From an uncultured Armatimonadota bacterium (GTDB lineage: Bacteria; Armatimonadota; Fimbriimonadia; Fimbriimonadales; Fimbriimonadaceae): DNA of 64,000 bases. Of the stretch, positions 9,129-17,352 are shown one piece after another. The position numbers and the translations under genes were made by a program. The DNA lies in contig CAIVDU010000096.1 of assembly GCA_903904815.1 (NCBI GenBank), positions 1-64,000 on the forward strand, written 5' to 3'. The notes under the pieces are model-generated. The model was not told where the DNA came from. It ran no database searches and saw nothing but the letters and a program-made list of their open reading frames with translations. Positions within the stretch are counted from its first letter, which is position 1; the number at the start of each line of letters is the position of its first letter.

Positions 9129-9166
9129 AAAAAAGCCTCTCGCCCGTTAGAGACGGACAAGAGGCT
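9129..9166 (-). terminator. Intrinsic terminator of the nusA-infB operon
   Basis: On the minus strand AGCCTCT at 9166-9160 pairs with AGAGGCT at 9140-9134. The stem extends through five further pairs (two G-U) around a 9-nt loop, giving about 12 bp, and a U6 run follows at 9134-9129. It lies 25 bp after the infB stop. Confidence 0.85.
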
Positions 9167-9191
9167 GGGTTCGGTGCAACCGAAGTACGGA

Positions 9192-11138
9192 TCAGGCGTT
9201 GATCTGAATCATTTCAAACGTTTCGACCTTGTCGCCTTCCTGGAAGTCGGTCCAGTTGTCGAACGTTAGACCGCACTCCATTCCCATCGTGACTTCGCGA
9301 ACGTCGTCCTTGAGGTGCTTGAGTGAGGCAACTTTTCCATCGTAAACGAGTTCTCGACCACGATGAACGCGGCAGCGAGAATTTCGAGTGACCTTGCCGT
9401 CGGTGACGTAGCAACCGGCGATAAGACCTTTCTTCGAGAACTGGAACCGAACGCGGACGTCGACCGAGCCAAGCGCCTGCTCCTCGTACTTCGGCTCGAG
9501 CATGCCCTTGGCAGCCGCCTCGATGTCCTCGATCAGTTCATAAATGATGTTGTACTGTCGAATTTCGACGTGTCGCTTCTCCGCTTCTCGTCGTGACTCG
9601 GGCTCGGGCTTAACGTTGAATGCAACCACGATCGAGTCGGAAGCCGCCGCCAAGTCAATGTCTGCCTTGGTTACGGGGCCAACACCACTGAGGATAATCT
9701 TCGCTTCGACCTCTTCGTTGCGGACCTTCTCCAACATGCCGCGAACCGCTTCCACGGATCCTTGCACGTCGGCCTTGATAACCAAGTTGAGCTGCTTCAG
9801 ACCAACCTGCATCATTCGGTCGCGCAGAGTCTGAGTCGTGTAGCCTCGCGACTTCTGAACGATGGTTCGAGATCGCTCGTCTTGGACTCGCTGATCGGCA
9901 ACTGCTCGGGCAGCCTTTTCGTCCTTCGCGCCTTCAACCTTGTCGCCAGCTTCGGGAACCGCGCTCAGTCCAAGGACCTCGACTGGAGTCGAAGGACCGG
10001 CTTCCGCGACCTTCTGGCCTCGGTAGTCGGTCATCGCTTTCACCTTGCCAAACGTCTTGCCGACGATGATCGCATCGCCGACCTTCAGCGTTCCCTCTTG
10101 AACCAAGAGAGTCGCTACCGGTCCACGTCCGGACTCTAGCTTCGCTTCAATCACGGTCGCGTCGAGCTTGCCTTTCGGATCAGCCTTCAACTCGAGGATC
10201 TCTGCTTGGAGCAGGATCATTTCGAGAAGATGGGGCACTCCTTCGCCGGTGATCGCGGAGACCGGGCAGGTGATCGTCTGTCCGCCGTAAGCTTCCGGAA
10301 CGATCTCGTACTCGGGAAGCTGCTGAAGGACTCGGTCGGGGTTTGCGTCCGGTCGGTCGATCTTGTTGACCGCCACGATCATCGGCACCTTGGCCGCCTT
10401 CACGTGGTTGATGGCTTCGATCGTCGTCGGCATGATTCCGTCGTCAGCCGCAACTACGAGAATAACGATGTCGGTAACCAGCGCTCCGCGAGCTCGCATG
10501 CTTGTGAAAGCTGCGTGGCCAGGCGTGTCGAGGAACGTGATCTTCCCTTCCGCCGCCTCCACCTGATAGGCACCAATGTGTTGGGTGATTCCACCGAACT
10601 CCTTAGCGGCGACGTTTGCCTTTCGGATGTAGTCCAGAAGAGACGTCTTGCCGTGGTCGACGTGGCCCATGATGGTCACGACTGGGGGTCTCACTTGAGC
10701 TCCACCCTTGGCGCCACCGGCGGTCTTCGAAGCTACCGGCTTGGGCTTAGGGGCGTCGGCAAATTTGGTGACGACGTTGTAATACTCGTCAAGCTTCTCG
10801 ATTACGTCCGCACGAAGGGCGGTCGTAAGGGTGACCATGACGCGAAACTTGGTGACCAGAACCTTTTGGAGGTCCTGAGCCGGAATCCCGAGCGCGAGAG
10901 CAAAATCTCGCGGAGTTGGGTTCGGCTTTAAAATGATTTCTTTGGAGCCGGCATGTTCGAGCAGGCTCGCGCGGACCAATTCAAGTTCGTCGGAGTCTGC
11001 TTCGAATGCAACTCCGTCGTGGTCAATTCCTAGTTCGTTTAGAACGCCATACGCCGTTCCCGGGCGAACTTCGAACTCCTTGGCCAGATCCGCGATGTTA
11101 TGGGTCATACCTGTCTTCTTCTTTACCTCAGTTTGCAT
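9192..11138 (-). CDS. infB: Translation initiation factor IF-2
   Basis: GTPase that places initiator tRNA on the 30S subunit and promotes subunit joining. IF2_N-type helical domain at the N-terminus ([19 protein letters not shown]), a short linker, then the G domain: G1 [12 protein letters not shown]3 DTPGHAAF, G4 VNKID. EF-Tu-like domain II and the IF2 C-terminal domains run to the end. At 648 aa it has a compact N-terminal region compared with enterobacterial IF-2. ATG 11138 overlaps the end of ylxR by 16 bp; ATG 11108 (before THNIADL) is an alternative start. It is the last gene of the operon. Confidence 0.95.
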   Translation of the reverse strand: MQTEVKKKTGMTHNIADLAKEFEVRPGTAYGVLNELGIDHDGVAFEADSDELELVRASLLEHAGSKEIILKPNPTPRDFALALGIPAQDLQKVLVTKFRVMVTLTTALRADVIEKLDEYYNVVTKFADAPKPKPVASKTAGGAKGGAQVRPPVVTIMGHVDHGKTSLLDYIRKANVAAKEFGGITQHIGAYQVEAAEGKITFLDTPGHAAFTSMRARGALVTDIVILVVAADDGIMPTTIEAINHVKAAKVPMIVAVNKIDRPDANPDRVLQQLPEYEIVPEAYGGQTITCPVSAITGEGVPHLLEMILLQAEILELKADPKGKLDATVIEAKLESGRGPVATLLVQEGTLKVGDAIIVGKTFGKVKAMTDYRGQKVAEAGPSTPVEVLGLSAVPEAGDKVEGAKDEKAARAVADQRVQDERSRTIVQKSRGYTTQTLRDRMMQVGLKQLNLVIKADVQGSVEAVRGMLEKVRNEEVEAKIILSGVGPVTKADIDLAAASDSIVVAFNVKPEPESRREAEKRHVEIRQYNIIYELIEDIEAAAKGMLEPKYEEQALGSVDVRVRFQFSKKGLIAGCYVTDGKVTRNSRCRVHRGRELVYDGKVASLKHLKDDVREVTMGMECGLTFDNWTDFQEGDKVETFEMIQINA

Positions 11139-11419
11139 ACCAATTCCACGTACAGGGCCTCACGCGACTCCGCGCGAACCTGCCCTTTGAGGGCACGCTC
11201 CAACCGGCCCTTCTCAAAAGCGGACTTCAGACATTCCGGTCGGCGGCAGATGTAAGCGCTCCGACCGTTTCCACTCCATAGAGCTACCGTTGCGTCTTGA
11301 GTCCTGCAGACGCGAAAATAGGAGCTCTGTTCATCTTTACGCCGACAGGCGATACAAGTGCGAAGTGGCGCACGAGATGGCGTGGGACGCAGGAGAGCCT
11401 GCACATGGGTGTCCCCCAT
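11123..11419 (-). CDS. ylxR: YlxR family RNA-binding protein (RnpM-like)
   Basis: Small protein between nusA and infB, the standard place of ylxR. The signature RTCIACRRKDEQSSYFRV and the later GRSAYICRRPECLKSAF are diagnostic. Characterised family members bind RNA and modulate RNase P. A longer frame to 11506 would overlap the end of nusA by 55 bp; I chose ATG 11419 (98 aa). GTG 11404 is also plausible, as it follows a G-rich stretch. The candidate starts lie within a 15-bp hairpin (11395-11429), so initiation may be structure-dependent. Confidence 0.85.
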   Translation of the reverse strand: MGDTHVQALLRPTPSRAPLRTCIACRRKDEQSSYFRVCRTQDATVALWSGNGRSAYICRRPECLKSAFEKGRLERALKGQVRAESREALYVELVCKLR

Positions 11420-11429
11420 GTGCAAGCTC
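11395..11429. promoter_or_regulatory. Strong 15-bp hairpin over the ylxR start region
   Basis: Arms 11395-11409 and 11415-11429 pair with a single mismatch around a 5-nt loop. The candidate ATG (11419) and GTG (11404) of ylxR both lie in it. There is no U-tract, so it is not a terminator. It could set the nusA/ylxR expression ratio by hiding the start or by RNA cleavage. Confidence 0.6.
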
Positions 11430-11451
11430 GATACGGCGTCCGACGCCGGTC

Positions 11452-12495
11452 CTACTTCTTCCCCTCGGTCGCGGCTTGCGACTCGCTTCGAATGTCGATT
11501 TTCCATTCGGTAAGGCGTGCAGCCAAGCGAACGTTCTGCCCTCCCTTGCCGATGGCGAGGGAGAGTTGGTTATCAGGAACGATCACGTAGGCGCTCTTCT
11601 CTGCCTCGTTCAACTTGAGCGAATTCACCTTGGCAGGGGAAAGCGCGTCTGTGATGAACTGGCGAGGGTTATCGGAAAAGGGCACCACGTCAATCTTTTC
11701 GTCGCGAAGTTCGTCGACGATAGCCTGTACACGTGCTCCTCTCTGCCCGATGCAAGAACCGATAGCGTCTACTCGCTCGTCCGTGGAGTACACGGCGACC
11801 TTGCTTCGCTGGCCAGGCTCTCGGGCAACGCTCTTAATGACGACGACACCCTGAGAAATCTCCGGCACCTCAAGTTCAAACAACTTGCGGAGCAGATTCG
11901 GATGAGTTCGGCTGACGATGACTCGCAAACGTCGCTGCGAATCGTCGACCTTATAAACATAGACCTTGATGCGATCGTTGGGGCGATAAGGCTCGGTCGG
12001 AACCTGTTCTCGGCGAGGCAGTTCCGCCTCCACCTTGTTGACCTGAACGTAAACGCTCTGGCCTTCCCTTCGACTCACAACTCCGGTGACGACCTCTCCA
12101 ATCTTCTCATGGAAGACGTCGTTGATCCTTCGTGTCTCCGCGTCGCGCAGTTTCTGTTGCAGAACCTGCTTCGCGGTCTGGGCGGCAATTCGTCCGAACT
12201 GGTTGGGATCGACCGCCATCGGAATGATGTCGCCAATCTCCGCTTCGGAGTTCTTCTTGCGCGCATCGACGACGCTGATCTGGTACCTCGGCTCGGTAAC
12301 CACCGCGACCACTTCTTTACCAACGCTTGCGCTCAGAGGCTGAAGAGTGATCGTCACGGATACCGGGACGTCGTTCGGCACATTGATGAACCGCTTATAT
12401 GCCACCGCCAAAGACTCTTCCAACTCGCGCTGTAGGTCTTCCAGTGGTATGTCTCGCTCTTGGGCAATCTGGTTCAACTGTTGCAGGATGTCCAT
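11452..12495 (-). CDS. nusA: Transcription termination/antitermination protein NusA
   Basis: Binds RNA polymerase and nascent RNA and modulates pausing, termination and antitermination. N-terminal polymerase-binding domain (DILQQLNQIAQERDIPLEDL), an S1 domain around residues 130-200 (VVTGVVSRREGQSVYVQV), then two KH domains (IGSCIGQRGARVQAIVDEL and LAIGKGGQNVRLAARLT). At 347 aa it lacks the C-terminal acidic repeats of enterobacterial NusA, as in Gram-positive bacteria. It heads the nusA-ylxR-infB operon; rimP, usually upstream, is absent here. A terminator-like hairpin in its leader suggests attenuation. Confidence 0.95.
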   Translation of the reverse strand: MDILQQLNQIAQERDIPLEDLQRELEESLAVAYKRFINVPNDVPVSVTITLQPLSASVGKEVVAVVTEPRYQISVVDARKKNSEAEIGDIIPMAVDPNQFGRIAAQTAKQVLQQKLRDAETRRINDVFHEKIGEVVTGVVSRREGQSVYVQVNKVEAELPRREQVPTEPYRPNDRIKVYVYKVDDSQRRLRVIVSRTHPNLLRKLFELEVPEISQGVVVIKSVAREPGQRSKVAVYSTDERVDAIGSCIGQRGARVQAIVDELRDEKIDVVPFSDNPRQFITDALSPAKVNSLKLNEAEKSAYVIVPDNQLSLAIGKGGQNVRLAARLTEWKIDIRSESQAATEGKK

Positions 12496-12518
12496 CGAAT
12501 TTTCCCCGCTCCCGATAC

Positions 12519-12547
12519 AAAAAAAGGTGGCCCTAAGCCACCCTTTT
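12519..12547 (-). promoter_or_regulatory. Terminator-shaped attenuator in the nusA leader
   Basis: On the minus strand GGTGGC (12542-12537) pairs with GCCACC (12531-12526) around a 5-nt loop, followed by U7 at 12525-12519 and then the nusA ATG at 12495. No minus-strand gene lies between here and the divergent folB, so the element can only act on transcripts that start just upstream. Confidence 0.65.
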
Positions 12548-12553
12548 GCTCGG

Positions 12554-12603
12554 TCGCTCTTAATTTGTATAGAGAGTATAGCACGCGGCAGGGGCGCTCT
12601 TGG
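12554..12603. promoter_or_regulatory. Divergent promoter region between nusA and folB
   Basis: A-T-rich island in a GC-rich context. On the minus strand TATACT (12580-12575) and TATACA (12571-12566) are candidate -10 boxes for nusA; both lie upstream of the attenuator. On the plus strand TATAGA (12568-12573) could serve folB. The -35 elements are weak on both strands, so exact promoters are not settled. Confidence 0.4.
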
Positions 12604-12617
12604 GGTACATGAGTTGA

Positions 12618-12974
12618 GTGTTCAACGTATTCATCGAGGGCCTGGACATTTACGCTTATCACGGAGTTCCAGCCGAGGAAAGAGCGATCGGGCACCGCTA
12701 TCACATCGATATTGAGATGCAAGTCGACGGAGAGGCAGACCAAACTGACGAAATATCCCAAACCGTCGACTACGGCGCGGCCGCGCTCCTGACCGAGCAG
12801 ATCATTCGCAATTCCCAATTTAAAACCGTGGAAAGACTGGCGTCGGTCGTCGCTGAAAACCTCCTTTTGGCCTACATCCTCGTCCTGGAGGTCAAAGTCA
12901 GCATCCGAAAGCCCATGCCTCCGGCGCCCATCATTGCCGCCTCGGTGGGAGCAACCGTGGTTCGGCGGCGGTAA
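12618..12974 (+). CDS. folB: Dihydroneopterin aldolase
   Basis: Cleaves 7,8-dihydroneopterin to 6-hydroxymethyl-dihydropterin and glycolaldehyde in folate synthesis. The 118-aa length and the pattern IEGLDIYAYHGVPAEERAIG, VDYGAAALLTEQII and VERLASVVAENLL match the family; the C-terminal VSIRKPMPP contains the conserved catalytic-region Lys-Pro. The start is GTG 12618; an in-frame ATG 9 bp earlier runs straight into a stop. It is separated by 20 bp from ispH and shares a promoter region with the divergent nusA. Confidence 0.93.
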   Translation: MFNVFIEGLDIYAYHGVPAEERAIGHRYHIDIEMQVDGEADQTDEISQTVDYGAAALLTEQIIRNSQFKTVERLASVVAENLLLAYILVLEVKVSIRKPMPPAPIIAASVGATVVRRR

Positions 12975-12994
12975 ACGTCCGCCATAATAAAGGG

Positions 12995-13939
12995 GTGGAG
13001 AGAATCGTTCTCGCGGCTCCTCGCGGCTTCTGTGCCGGCGTCGCGTATGCCATTGAGGTCGTCAACCTCGCCCTCAAGATTCACGGCGCCCCGATCTACG
13101 TGCGTCACGCCATCGTTCACAACGAATGGGTCGTGCGTAGCTTCGAGACCCGAGGAGTGATCTTTATCGAGGAAGTTGAGGACGTTCCGGAAGGCGAAGT
13201 CCTCGTCTTCTCGGCCCACGGAGTATCGCCCGAAGTTCGCGCTCAGGCGGCAAAACGGAATCTCACCGTCGTCGACGCGACCTGCCCGCTCGTCACCAAG
13301 GTCCACAACGAGGCGAAGCATTTCGCCGCGAAGGACTACTTCATGGTCTACATTGGCCACGTGGGTCACGTAGAAGCGGTCGGCACAATGGGTGAGGCTC
13401 CCGGACGCATGGTGCTCGTGGAGACCCCAGAGGATGCGGAGGCACTCCAGATTCCCCATTACGACAAGCTGGCTGTCTTGACCCAAACCACCCTGAGCGT
13501 CGATGAGGTTCGAGCGACCATGGACGTCCTGAAGAGGCGCTTCCCTCACCTCGAACTTCCCTCTAAAGACGATATCTGCTACGCCACCACCAATCGTCAG
13601 GCCGCCATTCGAGACCTGGCTATCAAGTGCGATCTGGTGTTGATCGTGGGTTCCACGACCTCTTCGAACTCGAACCGTCTACGCGAAGTGGCCGAGTCGC
13701 TCGGAACGGAGAGCCACCTCATCCTGACCCCAGATCAGATCGATCCGAAGTGGAAGACTGACTACAAGACGATCGGCATCTCCAGCGGCGCCTCCACTCC
13801 CGAGCAACTCGTTGAGGACGTCATCGGGGCACTACTGGACGGTCGCGAGACAGTTCCCGTGGATACTTTGGAGACGGTTAAGGAAGACGTTACGTTTAGG
13901 CCTAGTCGCGACCTGATTCAGCTTGCGATGTCCAAGTAG
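12995..13939 (+). CDS. ispH: 4-hydroxy-3-methylbut-2-enyl diphosphate reductase
   Basis: Last step of the MEP isoprenoid pathway: reduces HMBPP to IPP and DMAPP with a 4Fe-4S cluster. The three cluster cysteines are visible at Cys13 (PRGFCAGV), Cys97 (DATCPLV) and Cys195 (DDICYATTNRQ). The substrate-binding SSNSNRLREVA and ISSGASTPEQLV segments are also present. The start is GTG 12995. It follows folB on the same strand with a 20-bp gap and is probably cotranscribed. Confidence 0.96.
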   Translation: MERIVLAAPRGFCAGVAYAIEVVNLALKIHGAPIYVRHAIVHNEWVVRSFETRGVIFIEEVEDVPEGEVLVFSAHGVSPEVRAQAAKRNLTVVDATCPLVTKVHNEAKHFAAKDYFMVYIGHVGHVEAVGTMGEAPGRMVLVETPEDAEALQIPHYDKLAVLTQTTLSVDEVRATMDVLKRRFPHLELPSKDDICYATTNRQAAIRDLAIKCDLVLIVGSTTSSNSNRLREVAESLGTESHLILTPDQIDPKWKTDYKTIGISSGASTPEQLVEDVIGALLDGRETVPVDTLETVKEDVTFRPSRDLIQLAMSK

Positions 13940-14142
13940 CCAATCTGAGTCAACCCTGAAGGCCACAACTGGACCGCTTGGACCAACCGGCTGCCCGACG
14001 GGCCTATTTTCCTCCATAGCCTGCGAAACCACTAAACCCGTAATCCCAAATGGGCCCGCTAAATTAGCAAAGGGCAAACTGGATGCGAAGGGCAGGGCCC
14101 TGGAAGCGTGGAGTGCCGGGAAGACTGTCGCAAGCCCAATGA
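13940..14142. other. Intergenic region, nothing recognised
   Basis: About 200 bp between the convergent ispH and membrane-protein genes. I see no convincing terminator, repeat or ORF. A plus-strand frame through it has no homology-like pattern. Confidence 0.5.
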
Positions 14143-15156
14143 TCAAACTGAATCCTGAATCTCCTGGGTCAATATTCGAATCCTTTGTTTTGCCCGATAG
14201 CCCGGGATGGCGACTCCCAGTACCAAGACCGCGATTGCTCCAAGGGCGCCAACGAGCAGTTCTAAACTTGCCACCGGCCAAAACTTCAATGAGGACCCAA
14301 CGTGGTGAAACTGGCTAGCCAGTCCGTAGGCGATGAAAGTAAACGCAAAGCCACTCCTGGAAAGGGCAGATTTAAAATCCCTCCTCGCTTCTTCCACCAT
14401 GAAAGGACCCGGGATCGTTGGCGGCAGAACATTGATTGACATGGAGGTCTGGCTCGCCAACCATCGCTTCAAAGGCTCATAGACTGGGCGCGTCCCGGTG
14501 TTCACAAAATTCAATTCGAATCGATTACCCTCGACCTCGTATTCAAACCCACACGTCGACGGAGGATAGTCGTTTAGGCGATAGAGTATTTGTTCCCATG
14601 GCCCAGCCTTGAGGGGTGCATGGATTAAAGTGGGAGAAAAGCTGAATGTCGTAGCGGATCCCTCGAAAAACAGTGCGCCGTCCGAAAACGTGACTAAGCC
14701 AGTGTCCCTACCGAAAACGACGCCGTCTTTACTGACAGAAATAGCGACGCGAATCTGTCCGGGCTCGGGTCTTGCGCGGTTGTTGATATCCTTAATCGTG
14801 TTAAACAGCGCCTTCATGGCCAGACCGATCACCAGTATCGGACCGATCATCATGGCGTAAAAGCCAAGTTGTATGAGTTGTCCCGCCTGGTGCAAAAAGA
14901 GGTCGGAAGTCACCAAGAGAAGCAAGACTATCGAAGCCCACCAAGCGAGGCCTGTCATCGCGGTCGAGAGAACTCTTGTAGGCAGTTCCGCCGTTTTCCG
15001 CCATGTGGCCGTTTTCAGCTGAGGGGTCGCGCACTCACTGATTCGGACCGCACTGAGCCGTTCAAACACTGCGGAATCCCTATAGTCAGACTCCGGGGTT
15101 GGCGATACAAGCTCTTGCCCCAAGTTCTCCACATGCCCATTGTACGCCCAGTACAT
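14143..15156 (-). CDS. Membrane protein of unknown function
   Basis: 337 aa from ATG 15156, just after the toxin stop. A hydrophilic N-terminus is followed by two hydrophobic segments (WWASIVLLLLVTSDLFL and a second about 20 residues later), an extramembrane domain of about 130 residues rich in beta-type sequence (VAISVSKDGVVFGRDTG), and two C-terminal membrane segments. The layout resembles YcxB-like membrane proteins, but I cannot assign it. An upstream in-frame start at 15201 would overlap the toxin gene. Confidence 0.6.
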   Translation of the reverse strand: MYWAYNGHVENLGQELVSPTPESDYRDSAVFERLSAVRISECATPQLKTATWRKTAELPTRVLSTAMTGLAWWASIVLLLLVTSDLFLHQAGQLIQLGFYAMMIGPILVIGLAMKALFNTIKDINNRARPEPGQIRVAISVSKDGVVFGRDTGLVTFSDGALFFEGSATTFSFSPTLIHAPLKAGPWEQILYRLNDYPPSTCGFEYEVEGNRFELNFVNTGTRPVYEPLKRWLASQTSMSINVLPPTIPGPFMVEEARRDFKSALSRSGFAFTFIAYGLASQFHHVGSSLKFWPVASLELLVGALGAIAVLVLGVAIPGYRAKQRIRILTQEIQDSV

Positions 15157-15158
15157 TT

Positions 15159-15539
15159 CTAGACCAACAGTACGGGGCCACCGTAGGCGGCCAGCCGCCA
15201 ATCACCGGTCAGCAACTTCATGGGTTCGGAAATTGATTGGGCTACGATGATGCGGCCAAAGAGATCCTTGTGACGCCATGGCAGGCCGGACAGGGCTTGG
15301 AGATGAAGGTCCTCGACGCTCAGGCGGCTAAATCCGGATCGCGTAACTGCCTCTGAAATCGTCCCAGGGTCGACCGAGAGCTTGCCCAAACTGAACTTGA
15401 CCGAGATCTCCCATAGACTGGCCATGCTGACAAAGATTTCGTTACCAGAGTCCGCCAGAATCTCTCGAGCCGAATCGGAAAGTCGAGGATCGTCAGTGAG
15501 GACCTGAAGCAGCACATGCGTATCGAGGATTGCCTTCAT
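15159..15539 (-). CDS. PIN-domain toxin, VapC-like RNase
   Basis: 126-aa PIN domain, the ribonuclease toxin of a type II toxin-antitoxin pair. Acidic residues expected of the metal site are visible: Asp6 (AILDTHVLL), Glu in SLWEISVK, Asp in HKDLFGR and Asp in LLTGDWRLAAYG. The usual DPFDR motif reads DLFGR, so its second Asp is lost; that position is less critical in the family, but it may tune activity. The start overlaps the antitoxin stop by 4 bp (ATGA), so the two are translated together. Closest in style to the plasmid-type PIN toxins paired with Phd-like antitoxins. Confidence 0.88.
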   Translation of the reverse strand: MKAILDTHVLLQVLTDDPRLSDSAREILADSGNEIFVSMASLWEISVKFSLGKLSVDPGTISEAVTRSGFSRLSVEDLHLQALSGLPWRHKDLFGRIIVAQSISEPMKLLTGDWRLAAYGGPVLLV

Positions 15540-15775
15540 TCAGCCACCGCTTCGAACTGTTCCAGGAGATCGGCCGGCAAGGGCGACGCAAAGTCGTCGG
15601 GGATAACAAACTTTCCCTTGAGCAGCCCTAGCTCGATACCCTTTGACTTCCTTAACCCCACAAGACGGGCGACTGGATTTCCGGCACGGGCAATCACGAT
15701 CTCTTCACCCCTCTCAACTTCTTCGACAAGCTTGGAAAGATGCGTCTTCGCGTCGTGGATGTTCACCTGCTTCAC
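15536..15775 (-). CDS. Phd/YefM-type antitoxin
   Basis: 79-aa antitoxin. The N-terminal MKQVNIHDAKTHLSKLVEEV with GEEIVIARAGNPVARLV is the Phd/YefM DNA-binding fold; the C-terminal 30 residues would wrap the toxin. It is first in the operon, as is normal for autoregulated pairs. The toxin-antitoxin pair sits alone between housekeeping genes, with no other mobile-element sign nearby. Confidence 0.88.
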   Translation of the reverse strand: MKQVNIHDAKTHLSKLVEEVERGEEIVIARAGNPVARLVGLRKSKGIELGLLKGKFVIPDDFASPLPADLLEQFEAVAE

Positions 15776-15808
15776 ATCGCTAGTCTAACTTAGCTAACCC
15801 GCTTCTTG

Positions 15809-17272
15809 CTACTTTCCGAGGTTTTCGTAGGTCTCGAACGGGTCAGGCATCTCGATATAGCTGTGGCGGTCGAGAGCGACACCGTTCCAATCGAAAAGAT
15901 AGAATTTCGCGTTCTTCTTTGACAGAACTTGCTCCACCAGCTTCGACCTCCCTTTGGCACGCGTATTTTGGGGAGGGTCGGTCATTGCCATCGTGATGTC
16001 GAAGTCGTTGAGAATCCTTCGGGTATTCCCCATCTCCTGCCAGGCATAGAAAAGGCTCTTCTCGGGGTCGATGTTGTGGTACTCGAGATCGACTGAGTGA
16101 AGTGCATCGTCACCCCACTCCAGGCCCTCTTCAGCTCGATACTGCTCCACAATCTGGCGCTTTGCTACCCAGTCGATACGGTCGCCCAACTCCATCGGAT
16201 CCTTTTCCAGGCCGTCTAGAATCTCGGCCCAGTTATCGAGGATCCAGTCGGTTTGGGCGCTTTCCCCTCGGTAGGCCTCTGCGATCCTGAGGTACTCACG
16301 CTGCAAATCAATCGCGCCGATTGTCGTTCCATCGGCCATTTCGACGACCCATTTGTAGGTTGGATCTCTCGATACTTCTCTGAGTGCAACCAAGGGATGG
16401 GCCATCGTCAGGGTGTGTGGGACCCGAAACTCTTCGATCATCCGCAAGACGAGAACGGTGGTTCCGACCTTGAGCGCATAGGCAAATTCGTTCTGGTTCG
16501 ATTCTCCGAACAGTAGGTGAAGCCGAGTCATTCCCTCGTGCGAGTAGAAATGTTCCCACTTCGGATTGATCAGTGCGCGGTTGAATCGAACCCGAGAGGC
16601 GATGGTCTTAATGATGTGATCGGCGCGCTGGCTCAACTGAAAATCGACGCTTTGGTCAGGGTGCACGGAGTAAACCTGGGAGACCCAAATGTAATCGACT
16701 GGGTTTTCCATGACCTCTTGATAGGTCGGTCGATCCCCTCCTCCCAGAATGTGCCCACCGACCCTGCCCACCCCAGCAAAGATCTGCCGGGTCACCAAGA
16801 ACGGATACAACATCTGAACGGATGTGTTGAGGAAGTCGTCGTCTCCCCGCACCAAATAGTTCTCGTGGCAGCCAAAGGTGTGGCCGCCAAAGTGGTCGAC
16901 CGAGTTGTTGTAGACGCTGATGACATCGTCCAGTTTCAACTCACGAAGCGCTCGCACGATGTGGCGGTGGCCGGCCCGGTCGTTCGCAACCAAGTCCTTC
17001 AGTTGTCGGCATTCGGCGGTGGCGTACTCGAGGTGCGAGCCGACAGCGTCGATATAGAGTCGCGCGCCGTTCATCAGGAATCCACCCGACATCGCAGGCT
17101 CGAAGACGTCGTCGCGGGCGTGGAGATCGATCGCGCCTAACCGCAAATCGTGGAACAGGTAGTCCTTGATGTTCTCGACCGCCGCCTCGGGAGAGCCAAG
17201 CGATTCGTCGGCTACCAAGCAGCCGAATTCGGTCTCAACTCCAAAGATTCTGTCTCCGTCCTTCCTCGGCAT
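15809..17272 (-). CDS. pafA: Pup ligase / depupylase family protein, PafA-like
   Basis: Carboxylate-amine ligase of the glutamine-synthetase-like PafA/Dop family. PafA attaches the small protein Pup to lysines of target proteins for the bacterial proteasome. Visible features are the nucleotide-binding FGVETEFG (PafA-type; Dop has TEVEYG), NGARLYIDAVGSHLEYATAE, FGCHENYLV (Cys as in PafA; Dop has Ser), FQLSQRADHI and the C-terminal QPPQNTRA-like segment (DPPQNTRAKGRSKL). Length 487 aa. It carries an insertion before NGARLY that is shorter than the Dop loop. No pup, dop or proteasome gene is in the window. The PafA call over Dop rests on motif comparison from memory. Confidence 0.82.
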   Translation of the reverse strand: MPRKDGDRIFGVETEFGCLVADESLGSPEAAVENIKDYLFHDLRLGAIDLHARDDVFEPAMSGGFLMNGARLYIDAVGSHLEYATAECRQLKDLVANDRAGHRHIVRALRELKLDDVISVYNNSVDHFGGHTFGCHENYLVRGDDDFLNTSVQMLYPFLVTRQIFAGVGRVGGHILGGGDRPTYQEVMENPVDYIWVSQVYSVHPDQSVDFQLSQRADHIIKTIASRVRFNRALINPKWEHFYSHEGMTRLHLLFGESNQNEFAYALKVGTTVLVLRMIEEFRVPHTLTMAHPLVALREVSRDPTYKWVVEMADGTTIGAIDLQREYLRIAEAYRGESAQTDWILDNWAEILDGLEKDPMELGDRIDWVAKRQIVEQYRAEEGLEWGDDALHSVDLEYHNIDPEKSLFYAWQEMGNTRRILNDFDITMAMTDPPQNTRAKGRSKLVEQVLSKKNAKFYLFDWNGVALDRHSYIEMPDPFETYENLGK

Positions 17273-17352
17273 ATTGGTAAGTACGGATCAGGGCATGAAT
17301 ACGTTCTAAGGAATCTGAATCAGGGAGGTTCCGAGCAAAAACGCTGTGGGTA

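Noticed and set aside
10206-10931. 241-codon plus-strand frame
   Set aside because: Antisense to infB; its composition (Asp/Arg/Val-rich) is what reverse translation of conserved GTPase codons gives, and it has no family pattern.
11290-12435. 381-codon plus-strand frame
   Set aside because: Exact antisense of nusA and ylxR, whose domains are unmistakable on the other strand.
13923-14318. 131-codon plus-strand frame after ispH
   Set aside because: Overlaps the end of ispH and the membrane-protein gene, with no start signal or family pattern.
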